Part shown: piece by piece, positions 31,976 through 48,800 of the stretch | How positions within the stretch are numbered: the first letter of the stretch is position 1 | Layout: every line of letters begins with the position of its first letter | Notes under the pieces: model-generated | Databases searched by the model: none | What the model saw: only the letters and a program-made list of their open reading frames with translations | What the model was told of the DNA's origin: nothing | Translations under genes and position numbers: made by a program | DNA from: Latrodectus hesperus | Taxonomy: Eukaryota > Arthropoda > Arachnida > Araneae > Theridiidae | Length of the DNA: 64,000 bases | Reading direction: 5' to 3' | NCBI GenBank assembly: GCA_037975125.1 | Contig: CM075852.1 | Span: 8,115,758-8,179,757 of the forward strand

Positions 31976-32428
31976 GCTTTTCCCTTTGATTTTGTTTTGG
32001 TTTAAATAAAATTCTCACATAATGGAATTAAAAATAACATCAATAAATAATTACTACTTTGGGAAAAGGAGATGCAAAAAATATTTTTACTATCTGATAA
32101 AATTTATAATTGTATCCTTTGTAAGATACTACTGAATTAGAACTGATTTTATTGCATTTGAGCATATCTGACATAAAAAATTAAGATTTTATCCCATTAG
32201 TGCAATTAGCAAAGCACATGATTTTTTTTCACTGACAAATAACACCCAGCATATTATTCATATTTCAATGAACATGATGTTAAAAAAAAACACTCTTCTG
32301 TTTATTTATCAAACTATAATTCAGTTACCATTTTGAGAAAAGTTGGCTTGAAATTTATTGAGTAAATGAATGAAGTCCATAGTTTGGCGTATTTTGGGAG
32401 ACATGAAACTGGAAAGTAGAAAGAGGTA
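31976..32428. other. AT-rich noncoding DNA
   Basis: No supported feature. The first part may still include Family 2 flank. Confidence 0.45.
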
Positions 32429-33458
32429 CAGTGAAAAGTGTTGGACTGGAAAACAATGATATAGTGTTCCATCGCCACTTTACGCTTCATGTTTTGCAGC
32501 TTCAGTGCTTCGCGGGTTTTTCCAAAATATTCATCAAAAAATAAAACTGAAAAATTACAACCATGTCTATAGCCACATTGGTTGAAAGGAGCGTCATTTC
32601 ATGTGGATGCACCAGAGGGAAGGATCCCTGCATGTCAAACAAAGAGAGGAATTGACTCAGAATTCATACCACGGGATCTCATAAAATTGCGGGATTGGTT
32701 TCAGGTTCGATATCGACCCATGAGAGTCCGGTGAGGCTGGCTCACATCATAAGGATTTGTCGACATGACAAAAGATGACATCTGCGCGCTTATTGTTTCC
32801 TACTCGGACCCACTGACCGATGAAGACTTCCTTGAGATGATAAAATCTGTAAGTGAAAAAGAAAATGAAGAAGCTGAAAAGCATGGCTTTACCCTAGTCA
32901 ATCTGCAACATGGCAAGAGCGATGCAACAATTTGCCCAAGACATTGACGACAATATGGTTCAAGCTGTCGAATTAAGCAACCGTTTTGACGGGGTTATGT
33001 CCTTGTGCACAGAAGAATTTTGAAGGAAAAGAAAAAACAAAGACTACCCAAAACCATATTTCTCTCCTAGGTGAAGTTTCTAGTTCTACCGTCAGCGCCT
33101 GCTGCAGAAGAGTTTCTCCGAAGTAGAGAGCCTAAAGCTTCTACCAATCAAGTCAGAGCCTATCCTTCGGCACCCATACAAGACTCTTCGCTTCCCTCAG
33201 AAAGCAATGCTGATGAATGTTTATTGCTGTATCATGATTTGCAATAAACTTTATTAATTAGCACTAACACGCTTAAGTAAATAGTATACTGTTGTAGTTT
33301 TTGTCTTAAATGTGTAAAGTATAAATACGGTTTACATATTTAAATCCTTCGTTTTCCCGTATACACGAATATTCCTAAGGGCAAATCCTACTTCGCGGGT
33401 TTTCAACTTTCGCGGAAGGTTCTGGTCCGCATTAATTGCGAAAAACGAAGGACCACTG
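32429..33458 (+). mobile_element. internally deleted pogo/Tigger-like transposon
   Basis: The right terminus, read inward on the minus strand, is CAGTGGTCCTTCGTTTTTCG followed by CGGACC and GCGG-rich sequence, and is preceded by TA at 33459-33460. This is the usual Tigger-type end. The left end is placed at TA-CAGTG (TA 32427-32428), but similarity to the right end stops after CAGTG, so that end is tentative. At about 32506 the piece CAGTGCTTCGCGGGTTTTTC resembles subterminal Tigger sequence. The coding remnant at 32765-33245 is described separately. The N-terminal and catalytic parts of the transposase are absent. Confidence 0.55.
32765..33245 (+). pseudogene. Tigger-like transposase C-terminal remnant
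   Basis: An open stretch from ATG 32765 gives MTKDDICALIVSYSDPLTDE and then FLEMIKSVSEKENEEAEKHG. Near 32905 the frame shifts to QQFAQDIDDNMVQAVELSNR, and after further shifts and stops to an acidic/Ser-rich tail with SSLPSESNADECLLLYHDLQ, ending TAA at about 33246-33248. Acidic, Ser-rich C-terminal tails after the DDE domain are known in pogo/Tigger transposases. No catalytic residue is present here, so the assignment depends on the terminal repeat and overall style. Confidence 0.5.
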
Positions 33459-33970
33459 TACTTCAGGATTTTTGAAAGGATCTAAAAAAGAATAATGTTA
33501 GATTTTAGCTAGACAAAATTGTCCAGATTTGCTTCAAGAAATGATGATCTATATATCTGATCATAGGTGGTAAAAACAAAATGGGCAAGTCTGGTTATTA
33601 GCAAAGACACTTAGATAATAGAGCAAATCATCTCCAGCTAAACAATCTGAACTATGTTTTAGCAGTGTTACTTTTAAGCATCTAAGTCAATTGGATTCAC
33701 TTAAAAATATTGTGTCGATGGAAAAAATGGCCTATTAACAAAAATGGGTGGGAACCAAATGCAGTTTTTTTTACGAGATCCAATTAAATTTAAAGTGTTA
33801 CTCCAAACGTGTGTTTTGGTTAGTCAAACAGTGGAATTCAACAGTAAATTTAATAAATATAATACACATAGTAATAAATATAATACACATAAAATACAAT
33901 GTAAGAACTACAATACATTATAGGAAATCCAGCCAGCGTAAAAGCAGCTAAAGAAAGATTTGCCTATATA
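33459..33970. other. AT-rich noncoding DNA
   Basis: A short direct repeat of AATATAATACACATA at about 33855-33890 is the only structure. Nothing else is seen. Confidence 0.45.
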
Positions 33971-38708
<4,738 letters not shown>

Positions 38709-38718
38709 AGAATCTTGT

Positions 38719-39376
38719 TGTTGTTGTTGTTGTCGTGTGTGACAAGTGCAAAAAGAAAAAAAGAAAGAAAATGTAAAAAAGACAAGTCATATGGGACCAA
38801 AGGCATGGAGCACTGCCCTGGCCACATCTTCAGCTTTTTCCGTGCCATAAAGGGTGTCATGGCAGCAGTTGGGGTTGATGCTGAAGACAATAGAAATACA
38901 GTTGAAGAGATGCCTCAGATCCAGTGGAACTCTTATGCAGTGTTCCACTGGAACATTCGCGACGGATCTAGAACATTCTGCGTATGTTTTAGATCCGTCG
39001 CGCATGATTTTCATACTCCTTAAGTGCCCATTCCGCATTCTGCTGATGGTAGAGGTGATACCACGGTCAGGATTAAGCTCCAGTAGGCACCATTTTTTCC
39101 TTACTCCCCCGCAGAGCCGATGGCTTGCAACGGCGTTTGCATGGAAGCAAGGGGTAGTCGTGGGAGGGGGATTGATATTTCTAGCCTCCAAAGGCGAGGG
39201 GGTCCGCCTGTTCACTTCCCTCGATGTTAACATGTGCCATGACCCATTGGATGGTGCAGGTTTCCTCCCTTGCAACTATGGTGGATAGAAGCGCGTTGAT
39301 GTCTTGGACAAGTCTCGTCTTACCTCCTCCAAGACGTCCAACCTCTCGAGGCAATGGCAAATGCCTTTATGACTAG
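38719..39376 (-). mobile_element. 5'-truncated LINE, (CAA)n tail, 10-bp target duplication
   Basis: On the minus strand this reads from the end of an RNase H domain (QDINALLSTIVAREETCTIQ then WVMAHVNIEGSEQADPLAF, about 39320-39195) to a C-terminal region, RMRNGHLRSMKIMRDGSKTY, with Cys and His remnants in AECSRSVANVPVEHC (about 39040-38935). It finishes with a (CAA)n tail at about 38719-38735. The direct repeat AGAATCTTGT lies at 38709-38718 and 39377-39386, fixing both ends at 658 bp. Stops and frame changes make it non-functional. Two short hairpins lie within it (see findings). It resembles the remnant at 20565 in layout. Confidence 0.85.
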
Positions 39377-39386
39377 AGAATCTTGT

Positions 39387-40238
39387 ATATTCTTGCATAT
39401 CAAGCTTCTAAAGCCCATGAATCGTTACGGCAAATTATAAGCATTGTGTGGTTATTACCTTTTTACTATAATTATGAAAATACTAAGTGAATAATTAATA
39501 TTTGACCATAGCTATATATCATTACTCGGAAATGTTCCTGGGAAAAAATCTACATTTGCCTAAACACCGAACTTTAGAAGAAGAGATGAATTTTTTTTAA
39601 ATTGAATCAAAAACTTCGTATTAATTCAAACGCCGTATTAGGTTATATTGAGAGTGGCATTGCAAATGAATGCCACAGATACAAAATTTTAAGATAAGAA
39701 ATAGCAGGTGTAAAAAATTTGTATAAAATGAAATCTCAAAAAAATTTATAGAGAGAAATTTACTTCCTCTTAAAATATTTAAATTATGTTTAATCACTAA
39801 AAGAAATCCATATATTTCTGGTATTAATATTTAATTATAAAGAACATCAGAACAACCATATTATAAACAGAGTAAAATAAAAAAATTTTTGGCCAATAGA
39901 AATAATTTTGGGAAATTGTACATAATGTGCAAATTTTTGAAATAAAATTCTTCCCTCTTAAAGTTTAAAAAGAATTAGCAAAAATATCTAAATAGTTCAG
40001 GTAATTATTTTCGTTATTCTTGCTCATAATCTTTTTACATGGAAATATAATTTCAACTTCTTTCAATCCTAGTATTATTGACAATATTTTCACCAAATCG
40101 CACATTTCATTTATACTTTATAAGCTACAAAAGGATATATTTATTTTTTAATTCTACGAAAATGCCCCGTTGAAGTTTTTAATATATAAGTAAACGCTAT
40201 GTTTCATTCGGGAATTTGGATATTTAAAACATATGACT
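39387..40238. other. AT-rich noncoding DNA
   Basis: No supported feature. It is the flank shared by two LINE insertions. Confidence 0.5.
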
Positions 40239-40251
40239 AACACCTTCATTT

Positions 40252-41072
40252 CCTGGAACCAGGGGTACGTGTACCTTCCTGGGGCTTGAGCACAGCCACC
40301 AGGCGCGTCGGCAGGTGGTGGATAGCCGAATGTCCTGTAGAAATGACAGGATAGCCTTGAATATAGAATCAGAGGCCGCGAACCAGCTCCCGTAAACCCT
40401 GGTGTTATGCGATCCCTGCCTAAGGCTAATTGGCACCGCGGTATTGGTGTCTTAACGGAGCCTCTAGTTGCTTGGCGAACTTCTAGAGTAATTTGCCTTG
40501 CCCAGTAACTCAGGCAATGCTGGGTGGACTTATATTACCTGAGCTTTTTAATTGTTATCTTGTGGCTGAAAAGACACAAGAAGTAACAAACCTTTCTGCA
40601 TTTGCAGGTGAACCCTCTAAAGTAGACCTTGTTGAAAAAGACAAGGGAACTCAGAGGCAATCTTGTAAAGGGGCAGCAATGAATCCTTCACTTGAGGTAG
40701 AAATGACCTCTAAACCATCTTCTTCTGGTGAAAGTCAGGAAGCTATTCCTAGCATGACTGACTTTCTGACCAGATGGGACTATTTCAGCAAGACCTTATC
40801 TGCTGGAAATGTCATATGCAAGAGGAAACGGCAGAGCATATCATTTACGAATGCGAGGCTCTTGCCCTCCCTAGATTAACTTCTTTAGGCTTCATCCATA
40901 CTAGAGAGTTACACCTAGACTCCATTAAAGGGTTATTGGACTTTATTATTAAAGTGGGTGACCCGAGCAACTGGAACTAGGAAACATTGGGTTTGGAGTT
41001 AATGGTACAAAATGCTGATAAAAGCAGAGGTGCCCAATGACATACAAACTCAATTTTAAGAAGAAGAAGAAG
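40252..41072 (+). mobile_element. internally deleted LINE retaining both ends, 13-bp target duplication
   Basis: The direct repeat AACACCTTCATTT lies at 40239-40251 and 41073-41085, bounding an 821-bp insertion. The left part (40252 to about 40770) is GC-rich 5' sequence followed by an open frame from ATG 40517 that reads into a Ser/Glu/Lys-rich piece (EVTNLSAFAGEPSKVDLVEK), probably the start of ORF1. At about 40770 it joins directly to the ORF2 C-terminus, MGLFQQDLICWKCHMQEETA then HIIYECEALALPRLTS, ending after SNWN at 40980. A short 3' UTR and a tail of AAGAAGAAGAAGAAG follow. The 3' part matches 10496-10792. About the whole body of the element is missing although both ends and the target duplication are present. 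Confidence 0.92.
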
Positions 41073-41085
41073 AACACCTTCATTT

Positions 41086-43381
41086 TGTGCATTACTGGAA
41101 AATACGATTTTTTAATATTATGCACGATTAATTAAGATTTATTTAAAAGTTATTAAAAAATATCCAAACATCACAAAAAAAAATCAAGGAAATCATGGAA
41201 GAAAATCTTTAAAGAAATTAAGGAAGATGCATGTTCAATATAACTTCCGCTTGAAAGAACAAAAAGGAAAAATTCCCATTCGTGTCAGCTGTCTTAATAA
41301 ATAAGAAAACACACTCAATGGCATTTGACTTTTAAGAAAAATATAGATAATGAGATACTCAAACTGTTCTGATTATTTGTTGGAATTTTTTCTACTCCAG
41401 GCAACATTAATGCATTTGAAATTACATAAAATCGAAGTAATGACACGCATTTTATTATTATTATATGACGTTAAATTAAAGGATTCTTTAATTATGCTTT
41501 AAAAGAGAAGATAAATTATCCCTTTAGATATATTGAAAATAATGATATGGCAAAGAAACAAATCGTTGTATCTTGAAATCTTTAAAGTATATAAAAGGAC
41601 AGATAAGCTTAAAAAAAAGAAAATAGTTAGAAGATAAAATTTTCGTAAACAACACAAAAAGAAATTAGATAAGAAAATACTGCAAATTAATGACGTAAAT
41701 TTCAAATTTTTCTCAAGGATTAATCCAAATCAGGGAAATAAGTCTGGAAAAGTGATTATTACTGACTAAAATAGTTAAAATGTTCTTTTAAAATCATTAG
41801 AAATGGTATGCTGATGAAGTAAGTAAACTTATAATGGTATATTGGTTTGTACCATAAGTGAATAAGGAAAAATAAATAATAAAAAATACTCTTATTCCCT
41901 AAATAGAATAATTTAACAGAAGAATTTTCAATTTTTCCAAATTTCCAATAAAAAAGAAAGACATTTTTCAATAAATAAGCAATACGAAAATGGTGCTCAT
42001 TGTCTTAAAGTAATAGTTACCGATTCCTTTTTTTATTTTCATTAAAATTTTTAATTTTATCACATATCTAAAATATTTTAAATAATGCATGCGTTTGCAT
42101 AAATGAAAACACGTGATTACTGATGAATTTGTCACACACAGAAGCAAATTGATTAAATTTTCGTTGAATTTGTAGTTTGCTACGCATCACAGTTAAGAGT
42201 GATATCAAATCAAAATAAATTGCGCTCTATACTATTGTCTTAATAGATTCAGGGGTGGATTGAACCATATGAATATGAAATTTTTATCACAGGTATTCAA
42301 AAATTCTATTCTCAATGTCTTGAGAAACAGCGATTCACCGTAATTCAGTACTTTTTAACAAGAAATCTAAATTCTGTTTAAACTCAGGTGACAAATATGT
42401 TCTTATTTGAACCGTGCATGATCTGTACTTCAAATTCAGTTCTTTGCATTTTACATTGCTCATATGTTAGAATATTTGTGATAATTGTTTAGATTTTTAA
42501 CTAACTTAGAAGTGATTTGAAGAAACATCAATCTCCAAGATACAAGTAAAAATCTTTGTGTTAATTTTGATGGCCGAAGATATTTTGTCATTGTCAGAAG
42601 TTTTGCAAGAACAATGGAAATAAGCTAAATATCTTCTACGAGCATCATGGCTCCTACAAGTTATTTTTTATCCAGTACTTCAGAAAATAATTGGAACATA
42701 TATATAACCAATTTATTACTGAATATTCCACATCTTTTTCTAATCAAAGAATTTATTTGCCTGGTTTGCGGTCAGAATTACATCAGAATTGTTTCTTATA
42801 GTACAGCTTACGAAAACTATTTTTCTACGATCATTGTTCAGCCATGCATAATAAGAATTCATAAAATAAATTGAGCTCTTTCGGGAATAATAAAAACTTA
42901 TTTTTCTTAGAAACTAAGATACTAACCTTAGATGATTAAAACAAACATCATACTCATGTGGCTAATCTAAAAAAGCTGTTTGCATCGTCTTTAGCTAGAA
43001 ATTCTTCTAGATTTCAGTGAATATTATATTCTAATATTACAGCACATATATTCTGAATGCTAATCAGAAGTAACGTAAAGTAAAGTTTTAGAACTCCTAT
43101 TCCTTTTGCGAATTTCCGAAATTCGAACAATAAAGCACATTAAATATATGTACACACACGAGTTTTTTTCTGTGTTGGTATTATACATTCACTGTCGATC
43201 TCCACTAAATTTTGATTGTTTTAGTAGTCATACAATAGTTTATGGGACTCATTCACACACAAATACATACATGTTTATTGATATAACGTCTAATGAAATG
43301 ATCAAAGTTACAGCTTTAACGTATACTCATAAATACTAAGGTTACATGTATGCAAATACATAATTTAACCATGAAAATGTA
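41086..43381. other. AT-rich noncoding DNA, nothing recognised
   Basis: Open frames of 68-77 codons occur but have Phe/Ile/Leu-rich, AT-driven composition and no motif. A CACACA/ACATACATA-rich patch lies near 43150-43270. No repeats of note. Confidence 0.45.
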
Positions 43382-44654
43382 CTACCCTACATTGAAAATG
43401 CAACACAAAGAAGGAGTGGCCAGAAAATTATGCAAATTTCAGGGCAGACATACTTTACCGAGTTGTGCATAAATTATTAAATGCGCTGCTCTCTAGTGCA
43501 TGTAGGATCAGATAACCGGTAGAGTGGGTTATTGCTGCTTGGAAAATAAACGTTGAATGTCTGTTCTTGTCACAGAGGGCGCTTGTAATTGCAGAGAATT
43601 TCAGGCTATCGTCAACGGAGTCCAATAAGCAGGCGAGTTTAATAGGGACATGATGATCGGACTGAGAAAGTTAGGTTGGTCCTTGCGGCAAATCGCAGCT
43701 GGCAAACACCTGGACAGTGCACTATCTGTGGCGAAGATGGTTGGAGTGGAACATTTCGCGGGGTGCCGGTGTAGCCTGAGTGGTGTCAACAGGCGTGGTC
43801 AGCATTAGTTGCTAGTGGCCTGCACTCATGGTATCTGTTAAGACGACTGCCATTGACCCCACAACACAGAGGCCAACATCTGAAATGGTGCTGAATAACA
43901 GCGATGTTGATGACGGAATGGTACGGGATCATCTTCTCAGATGAGTCACGCTTCTGTTTCTTCAGTGATAGTCACTGCGTACTTGCGACGTGTCGTGGAG
44001 ATAGCAGTGGCGTCCACGTGGAGACAGGTCTGATGCTGCAGCAATCGTTGTACGCCCCATCCCGCGACAACGTGACATCATGTTTTGGGGCGCCATTACG
44101 TACGATTCCAGGTCATCTCTAGTTCATATTCAAGGAACTATGGCAGCTAAACGTTGTGTGGATGATGTACTAAGGCCAGTGACACTCCCCTACATTCAGG
44201 AGGCGACCAATGCCCTTTATCAGCAGGATAACGCCCGACCCCACATTGCTCATATCAGCCAACATGCCTGCTAGGTGTAGTTGCTTCCCTGGGCTAATAC
44301 TCGCCAAATCGCTCATCAATCGAATTCGTTTGAGATATAATTGGACGCCATTTCCAGAACCTGCCACTACTTCCTTCAGAAGATGCAGTTTGGCAAATGG
44401 TTGACAGGGAAGGGAGAGTCATTATTCGGGACGACTTCAGTAGTCTCGTTGACTCTGTACCTGGATATGTTGCTTCGTGTATCTGGATCCACGGTGGTCC
44501 TACCACCTAGTGACCCGACTCTGTTCTCGCTCTGTATTATGCATATTTCGAAATAGAGATCATTCATTGTTCGTTGCTGTCTCTCTTTATTTGCCGAGCT
44601 TCCTCACTTTCTGGCATTTCCTTCTTAATGTTGTATTTGCAATGTCGGGCAGTG
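43382..44654 (+). mobile_element. Tc1-like DNA transposon, inactive
   Basis: An element of about 1.27 kb lies between TA dinucleotides at 43380-43381 and 44655-44656. The ends are imperfect inverted repeats of about 45 bp: left CCCTACATTGAAAATGCAAC with AAGAAGGAGTGGCCAGAAAA, right (reverse complement) CCCGACATTGCAAATACAAC with AAGAAGGAAATGCCAGAAAG. TA target duplication and this size fit Tc1. The coding remnant is given separately. Base composition is much more balanced than the flanks, marking it as foreign to its surroundings. Confidence 0.88.
43630..44510 (+). pseudogene. Tc1-family transposase, several disruptions
   Basis: Would encode a DD(E) transposase. In order: an N-terminal paired-like helix-turn-helix, FNRDMMIGLRKLGWSLRQIA (about 43637-43700); RRLPLTPQHRGQHLKWC (about 43842-43892); the first catalytic Asp in IIFSDESRFCF (about 43929-43960); MFWGAITYDSRSSLVHIQGT (about 44080-44140); the second Asp in YQQDNARPHIAHI (about 44218-44258); and the Glu in YSPNRSSIEFV (about 44298-44330, normally SPIEHVWD), immediately followed by a stop where Trp is expected. 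It then reads DIIGRH to GGPTT and stops at 44508-44510. All three catalytic residues survive as letters, but frameshifts and at least two stops make the gene dead. Confidence 0.88.
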
Positions 44655-44656
44655 TA

Positions 44657-45304
44657 TAATATTAATGCATATTATTTTACCCTTTATATATTTATATTCC
44701 TATAAAATCCTAGGTTTTATCAGTAAGCTCTAGTTTTTAAGAATATATTTTGGTAAAAGTCTGATATATGCTAGAATATGAATCTATTTCAGAAATTTAT
44801 CAAGAAATTGTGGTTAATCCTAGAAGTTACCAATGCCTTCAGGAAAAAGTCAAGAGCAAAAGATTACTCCCAATAAAATGCTCCATTCGCAGGTATTCAG
44901 TAATCAATGTGTCACGAAAAAGTTAAAACACTATTTAATTTTTAGTTGATTATATAAATTATAAAATAGATCAAAATAAGGTATGATTTATAACATCGAT
45001 GAAACTGTCCTATAATTATTTTCAGAGTTACTAGAAATAAAAATAATGTAATATTTATGTCATTTCACACAAATAGGATTAGATGTTGAAAAACTGAGCA
45101 GAAGAACATCTTTTCGATAAATTTTGAAGCGATTTCAATAAATTTAAAATTAATTTTGACAGTAATTAAAAAAAATGAAACTAAAACGCAGAAAAAATTA
45201 AGGAAAATAAAATATCAGAAAAATGTTTTTCTTTTATTTAATACTACGTACTTATGATGTCACGGTAGCCCATTAAACAATTTTTTATTAATACATTATT
45301 TAAT
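44657..45304. other. AT-rich noncoding DNA
   Basis: No supported feature. Confidence 0.5.
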
Positions 45305-45642
45305 GAGGCAGCAGTAGCTCGGTTTTTTGTCCTGGTTCGTTCTCTTTATTGGAAAGTAGTGAGTTTTGCAATTCCGACACAACCGAAGATCCGTCAAGCT
45401 AACGAATGAATACTGGGACACATAAAATAAGTTATGTTCGCAATGTCCTCCTTGAGGAACGATAACTCTGAGGGTGGCAGGACAAGCCTGGTATCTTCTG
45501 CCCGGTCTCTATTTATAAATTACGAGAACCTACTTTTGAGGCCACTGTAATGATTTCGACGATTTGAGATGGCGCTGCGGAGACAGCAACACAAGTTTGG
45601 CTGTTCGGTGGGATTCGAAAGTGATTTAGAACGGCCATGTTG
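45305..45642. other. GC-balanced repeat-like block of unknown origin
   Basis: Starts GAGGCAGCAGTAGCTCGG and contains GTCCTGGTTCGTTC, which resembles a decayed pol III box B. It continues with balanced composition to about 45642, where a truncated SINE with its own target duplication begins. It may be an older SINE or SINE-like unit. No second copy is present in the window. Confidence 0.3.
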
Positions 45643-45654
45643 AGAATGTAATGT

Positions 45655-45860
45655 ATTTACTCCACCTTCAGATCAATGCCAAAATTGAGGGAGTAGATCC
45701 TTTGGTGCTGCCATCTATCGGAGGATTTAAAAAGCATAAGTCGTACTTTCACCTTTATGGTGCTCTGATTAAATGAAAGACGCTCCCAATTGACTTAAAT
45801 TCGCATAGCCAAGGTATAGTGAGCTTGGCTTGTCCAAGTGTCATTAGTAACAACAACAAC
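45655..45860 (+). mobile_element. 5'-truncated SINE with 12-bp target duplication
   Basis: Lacks a tRNA-like head. It begins in the body (CTTCAGATCAATGCCAAAAT), matching about 3129 onward of the SINE at 2964. It continues through GCCATCTATCGGAGGA and the shared tail module (AAGTCGTACTTTCACC, CTTGGCTTGTCCAAGTGTCA) to AACAACAACAAC. The direct repeat AGAATGTAATGT is at 45643-45654 and 45861-45872. The truncation shows LINE-type target-primed insertion. Confidence 0.92.
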
Positions 45861-45872
45861 AGAATGTAATGT

Positions 45873-48800
45873 TGGTGTTCCTATTACAAAATGTTCCTGT
45901 AAATTAATGTTATGTTATGCGCAATCATAGATAATAAATAAAAAATTGATTGCTGATATGTTGTGTGATAAATTCACGGTGGAAATTTAACTCAGCGTCA
46001 GAACAGACTTACTTATTTCCCTCTCCACTTGGAGGAAACTTTTCATGGAATGAAAAGTTTTGTGTTTTCGATTCAAGTCAGGAAAACCAAATAGTAGTTC
46101 ATAAATGTTTAGTAATGTTTAGAAATACACATAAATATTTATATACGTACCAGTTCTATCTAAGTAGTACCTTATGCTAAGAAATGCACTCATCTCATCC
46201 CTAATTAATGAACACTTTAAAAAAAACACATAAATAAAAAGAAAATTTACAAATTTTATTAAGACACATGAAAATATGTACCAAAATATAATCTAGTATC
46301 AGATTGTTCTTAAGAGTTTAAAACACATTATCAAGCAAGTTTAATAAAATAATGCATCACAATTTTAACCAAAATGGAAAACAACTTGTCACAAAAGCAA
46401 TAAAAGTTATTTTTTTAATATATTTTTTTTAACCATAACAATCTTTTTTTCTCTATCGCTGGTAAATTAAAACACTATTTCTAAATTCAATATATTATAT
46501 CACCACAATAATAAATTCTTATTATGAAATTCAATACATAAAAAAAACTTTTTTATACTTTCAATGTCACAAATAAAAATAAATCGGAACACGTACTCAG
46601 TTTTGTTTTCACTTTCTGAATCGAAACAAACACTTTAATCAACACAATTACAGTACATTCTATTCCTACATCAAAACAAAATACACACTAACTGCAGGAA
46701 AGAAATGCTATCAATCATTCATAATTTAAATAAAATATATTCATGTTTCTAATTACATAAACAATAGATTTCTCATTTAAATCATAACAAATATTAGTTC
46801 TAAATTCTAATAAAAAGTTCCATAGAAACAAAACTAATTATGCACTTATGTTGTGTCATAGAATATTATAATAGACAATTATTAAGTATTTAAATATACT
46901 AACAAATCTTGATATTTATCAAATTTCTCTTTTTTTAAGCAAATCTGATCCGAGCATAAAATATTCACAATATTTTATACCACAATGGGACATTGACTGA
47001 GGGTACTCTTAATTTATAAAAAAGTGTCTTATTTTCCATCCCTCGTAATGCTGAAAGATTAAAACTCCTAGAAGAAGGTCACTGGAAACAGTAGCACATT
47101 AAGTAACTGTATTAATTCAAATATTTTGGTCGAAAAAATGTAATCATATTTCGCTTTCTATTTCGAAATGTGATACTAAAGAAATTTTAATATCACTTAC
47201 AATATGTTATAAAAACCAATCTATCACACTCTGTTTAATATATTTATAAAATATCATTTAAAAATGTGATAGTATCATTTAACTTTTTGCAAATTATCTC
47301 TTTTTATTATTTTAGCAGTAAATGTAATATTTAGCAATTCATTTTAATATATTTCTATTTCATCATTATATAATATTAGGTCATATTAAGAAACTAACAT
47401 TTAGAAAGGTTAAAACAAATTTTAAAAAATATACCTAGGAAATATTAATTTTATAGTTCAGTACTAACACATTTTTAAAGTTAAAATTTGCTGCAGCAGT
47501 TCCACGTGACTGCAGCTGCGAAATGTGTTAACTACAATGCCTCTCAATACCATGTTGTGATGTAGAGCGAGAGTGAATTTCCTGTGAATTTAAGTACTAA
47601 GTGTTTCATTTCCTTCCAAGTTTGCAACGTGACACCACATTTGGCGCAGAGATGAATATTCTTGAACGCCAAGCTCCATAAGACACGGAACATTTTCTCT
47701 GTTCTATAGGATCTGGGAAAGTTGAAGCTTTTACTTAGGACGTCGAAGGATTTTATTGGTCGTTTTAAGATTTCTGCACAGAAAGATATATATATTCCAC
47801 TCCAAAAGACTCTTCGAGTTACGATCTACCATTTTCGCCAAGTCATTCAATGTCTCGCCTGTTAATTTTCCGTTTCCAAGAATCCGTTCGAAAAGTTTTC
47901 GCAAAATGGCGACGCAGTCTAATCTTTTAATGGCGCAGACGATAAATATTATGATGGGTAAATGAAGGCGAAGGTTATTAAAACCTGCAAAGTTAATGAC
48001 TTCCCATTAAAGTAACTGTGTATAACGCTCAATATCTCTCTCCTCTCACTATGTATAGGAGAGACAGGAACAAAAAAGATAGCTCTTTTCCCACTTTGGT
48101 GACTTTGCAGGTGCTTAAGTGAGCTCTCAAATTGAAAGTTGGAGAGTCACTCGATAACTCAGACAAGATGGAGCTTTTTTTTGTTTAATAACTACTCAAT
48201 AAGCTTAGGATACAACGGATCATGTTGCTCTTGGACCAAATGCTTAATATGTTAATGCATTCAAAGCTCGCGTTTGAAATTTAGAACTTAATTACATTTA
48301 TGAGAGAAGTAGTTAACCCTCAATATATCATCGTACTCAAAAATAAACAGAAAGGAAGTGAAGATGTTGACTGTGAAGGGGAATTTTTTGAAAATATTTA
48401 TTAATTATCCAATAACTAGTTTTAATTACTTTATCAGGTTAAATGCATTAAGGGGCAAATAAAGTGCAAATTAAGAAAAAAATATACTAGTATAATTACT
48501 AAAACTAGTAAAAATTCCTTCAATGAAAGTTGCAGTATAAAATTGTGCTTAAAGAGTAGTAAAATTTAATGAAAATTATTTTTTTTATGAAGAACTTGTG
48601 TTTTACTTCAAAAATGAATTCTGCCTTAATTACTATACTAAATCATGTTCTGTACATTTGAAAAGAAGAGATACCCTGAATTTATGTTATAATCTCAACG
48701 AAGGATTTTTTTCTGGAGTGTATATAATCTCTAATATTTGAGAAATAAAACTAACAAAAATTCATTTTTACATATGATAAAAAAATTATTTTCAAGACAT

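Noticed and set aside
40493..40879. A 128-codon host protein
   Set aside because: It crosses the junction of an internally deleted LINE; the second half is out of frame with the ORF2 remnant.
45305..45642. Complete SINE upstream of the truncated one
   Set aside because: A box-B-like word is present, but there is no convincing box A, tail or target duplication. Left as an unknown block.
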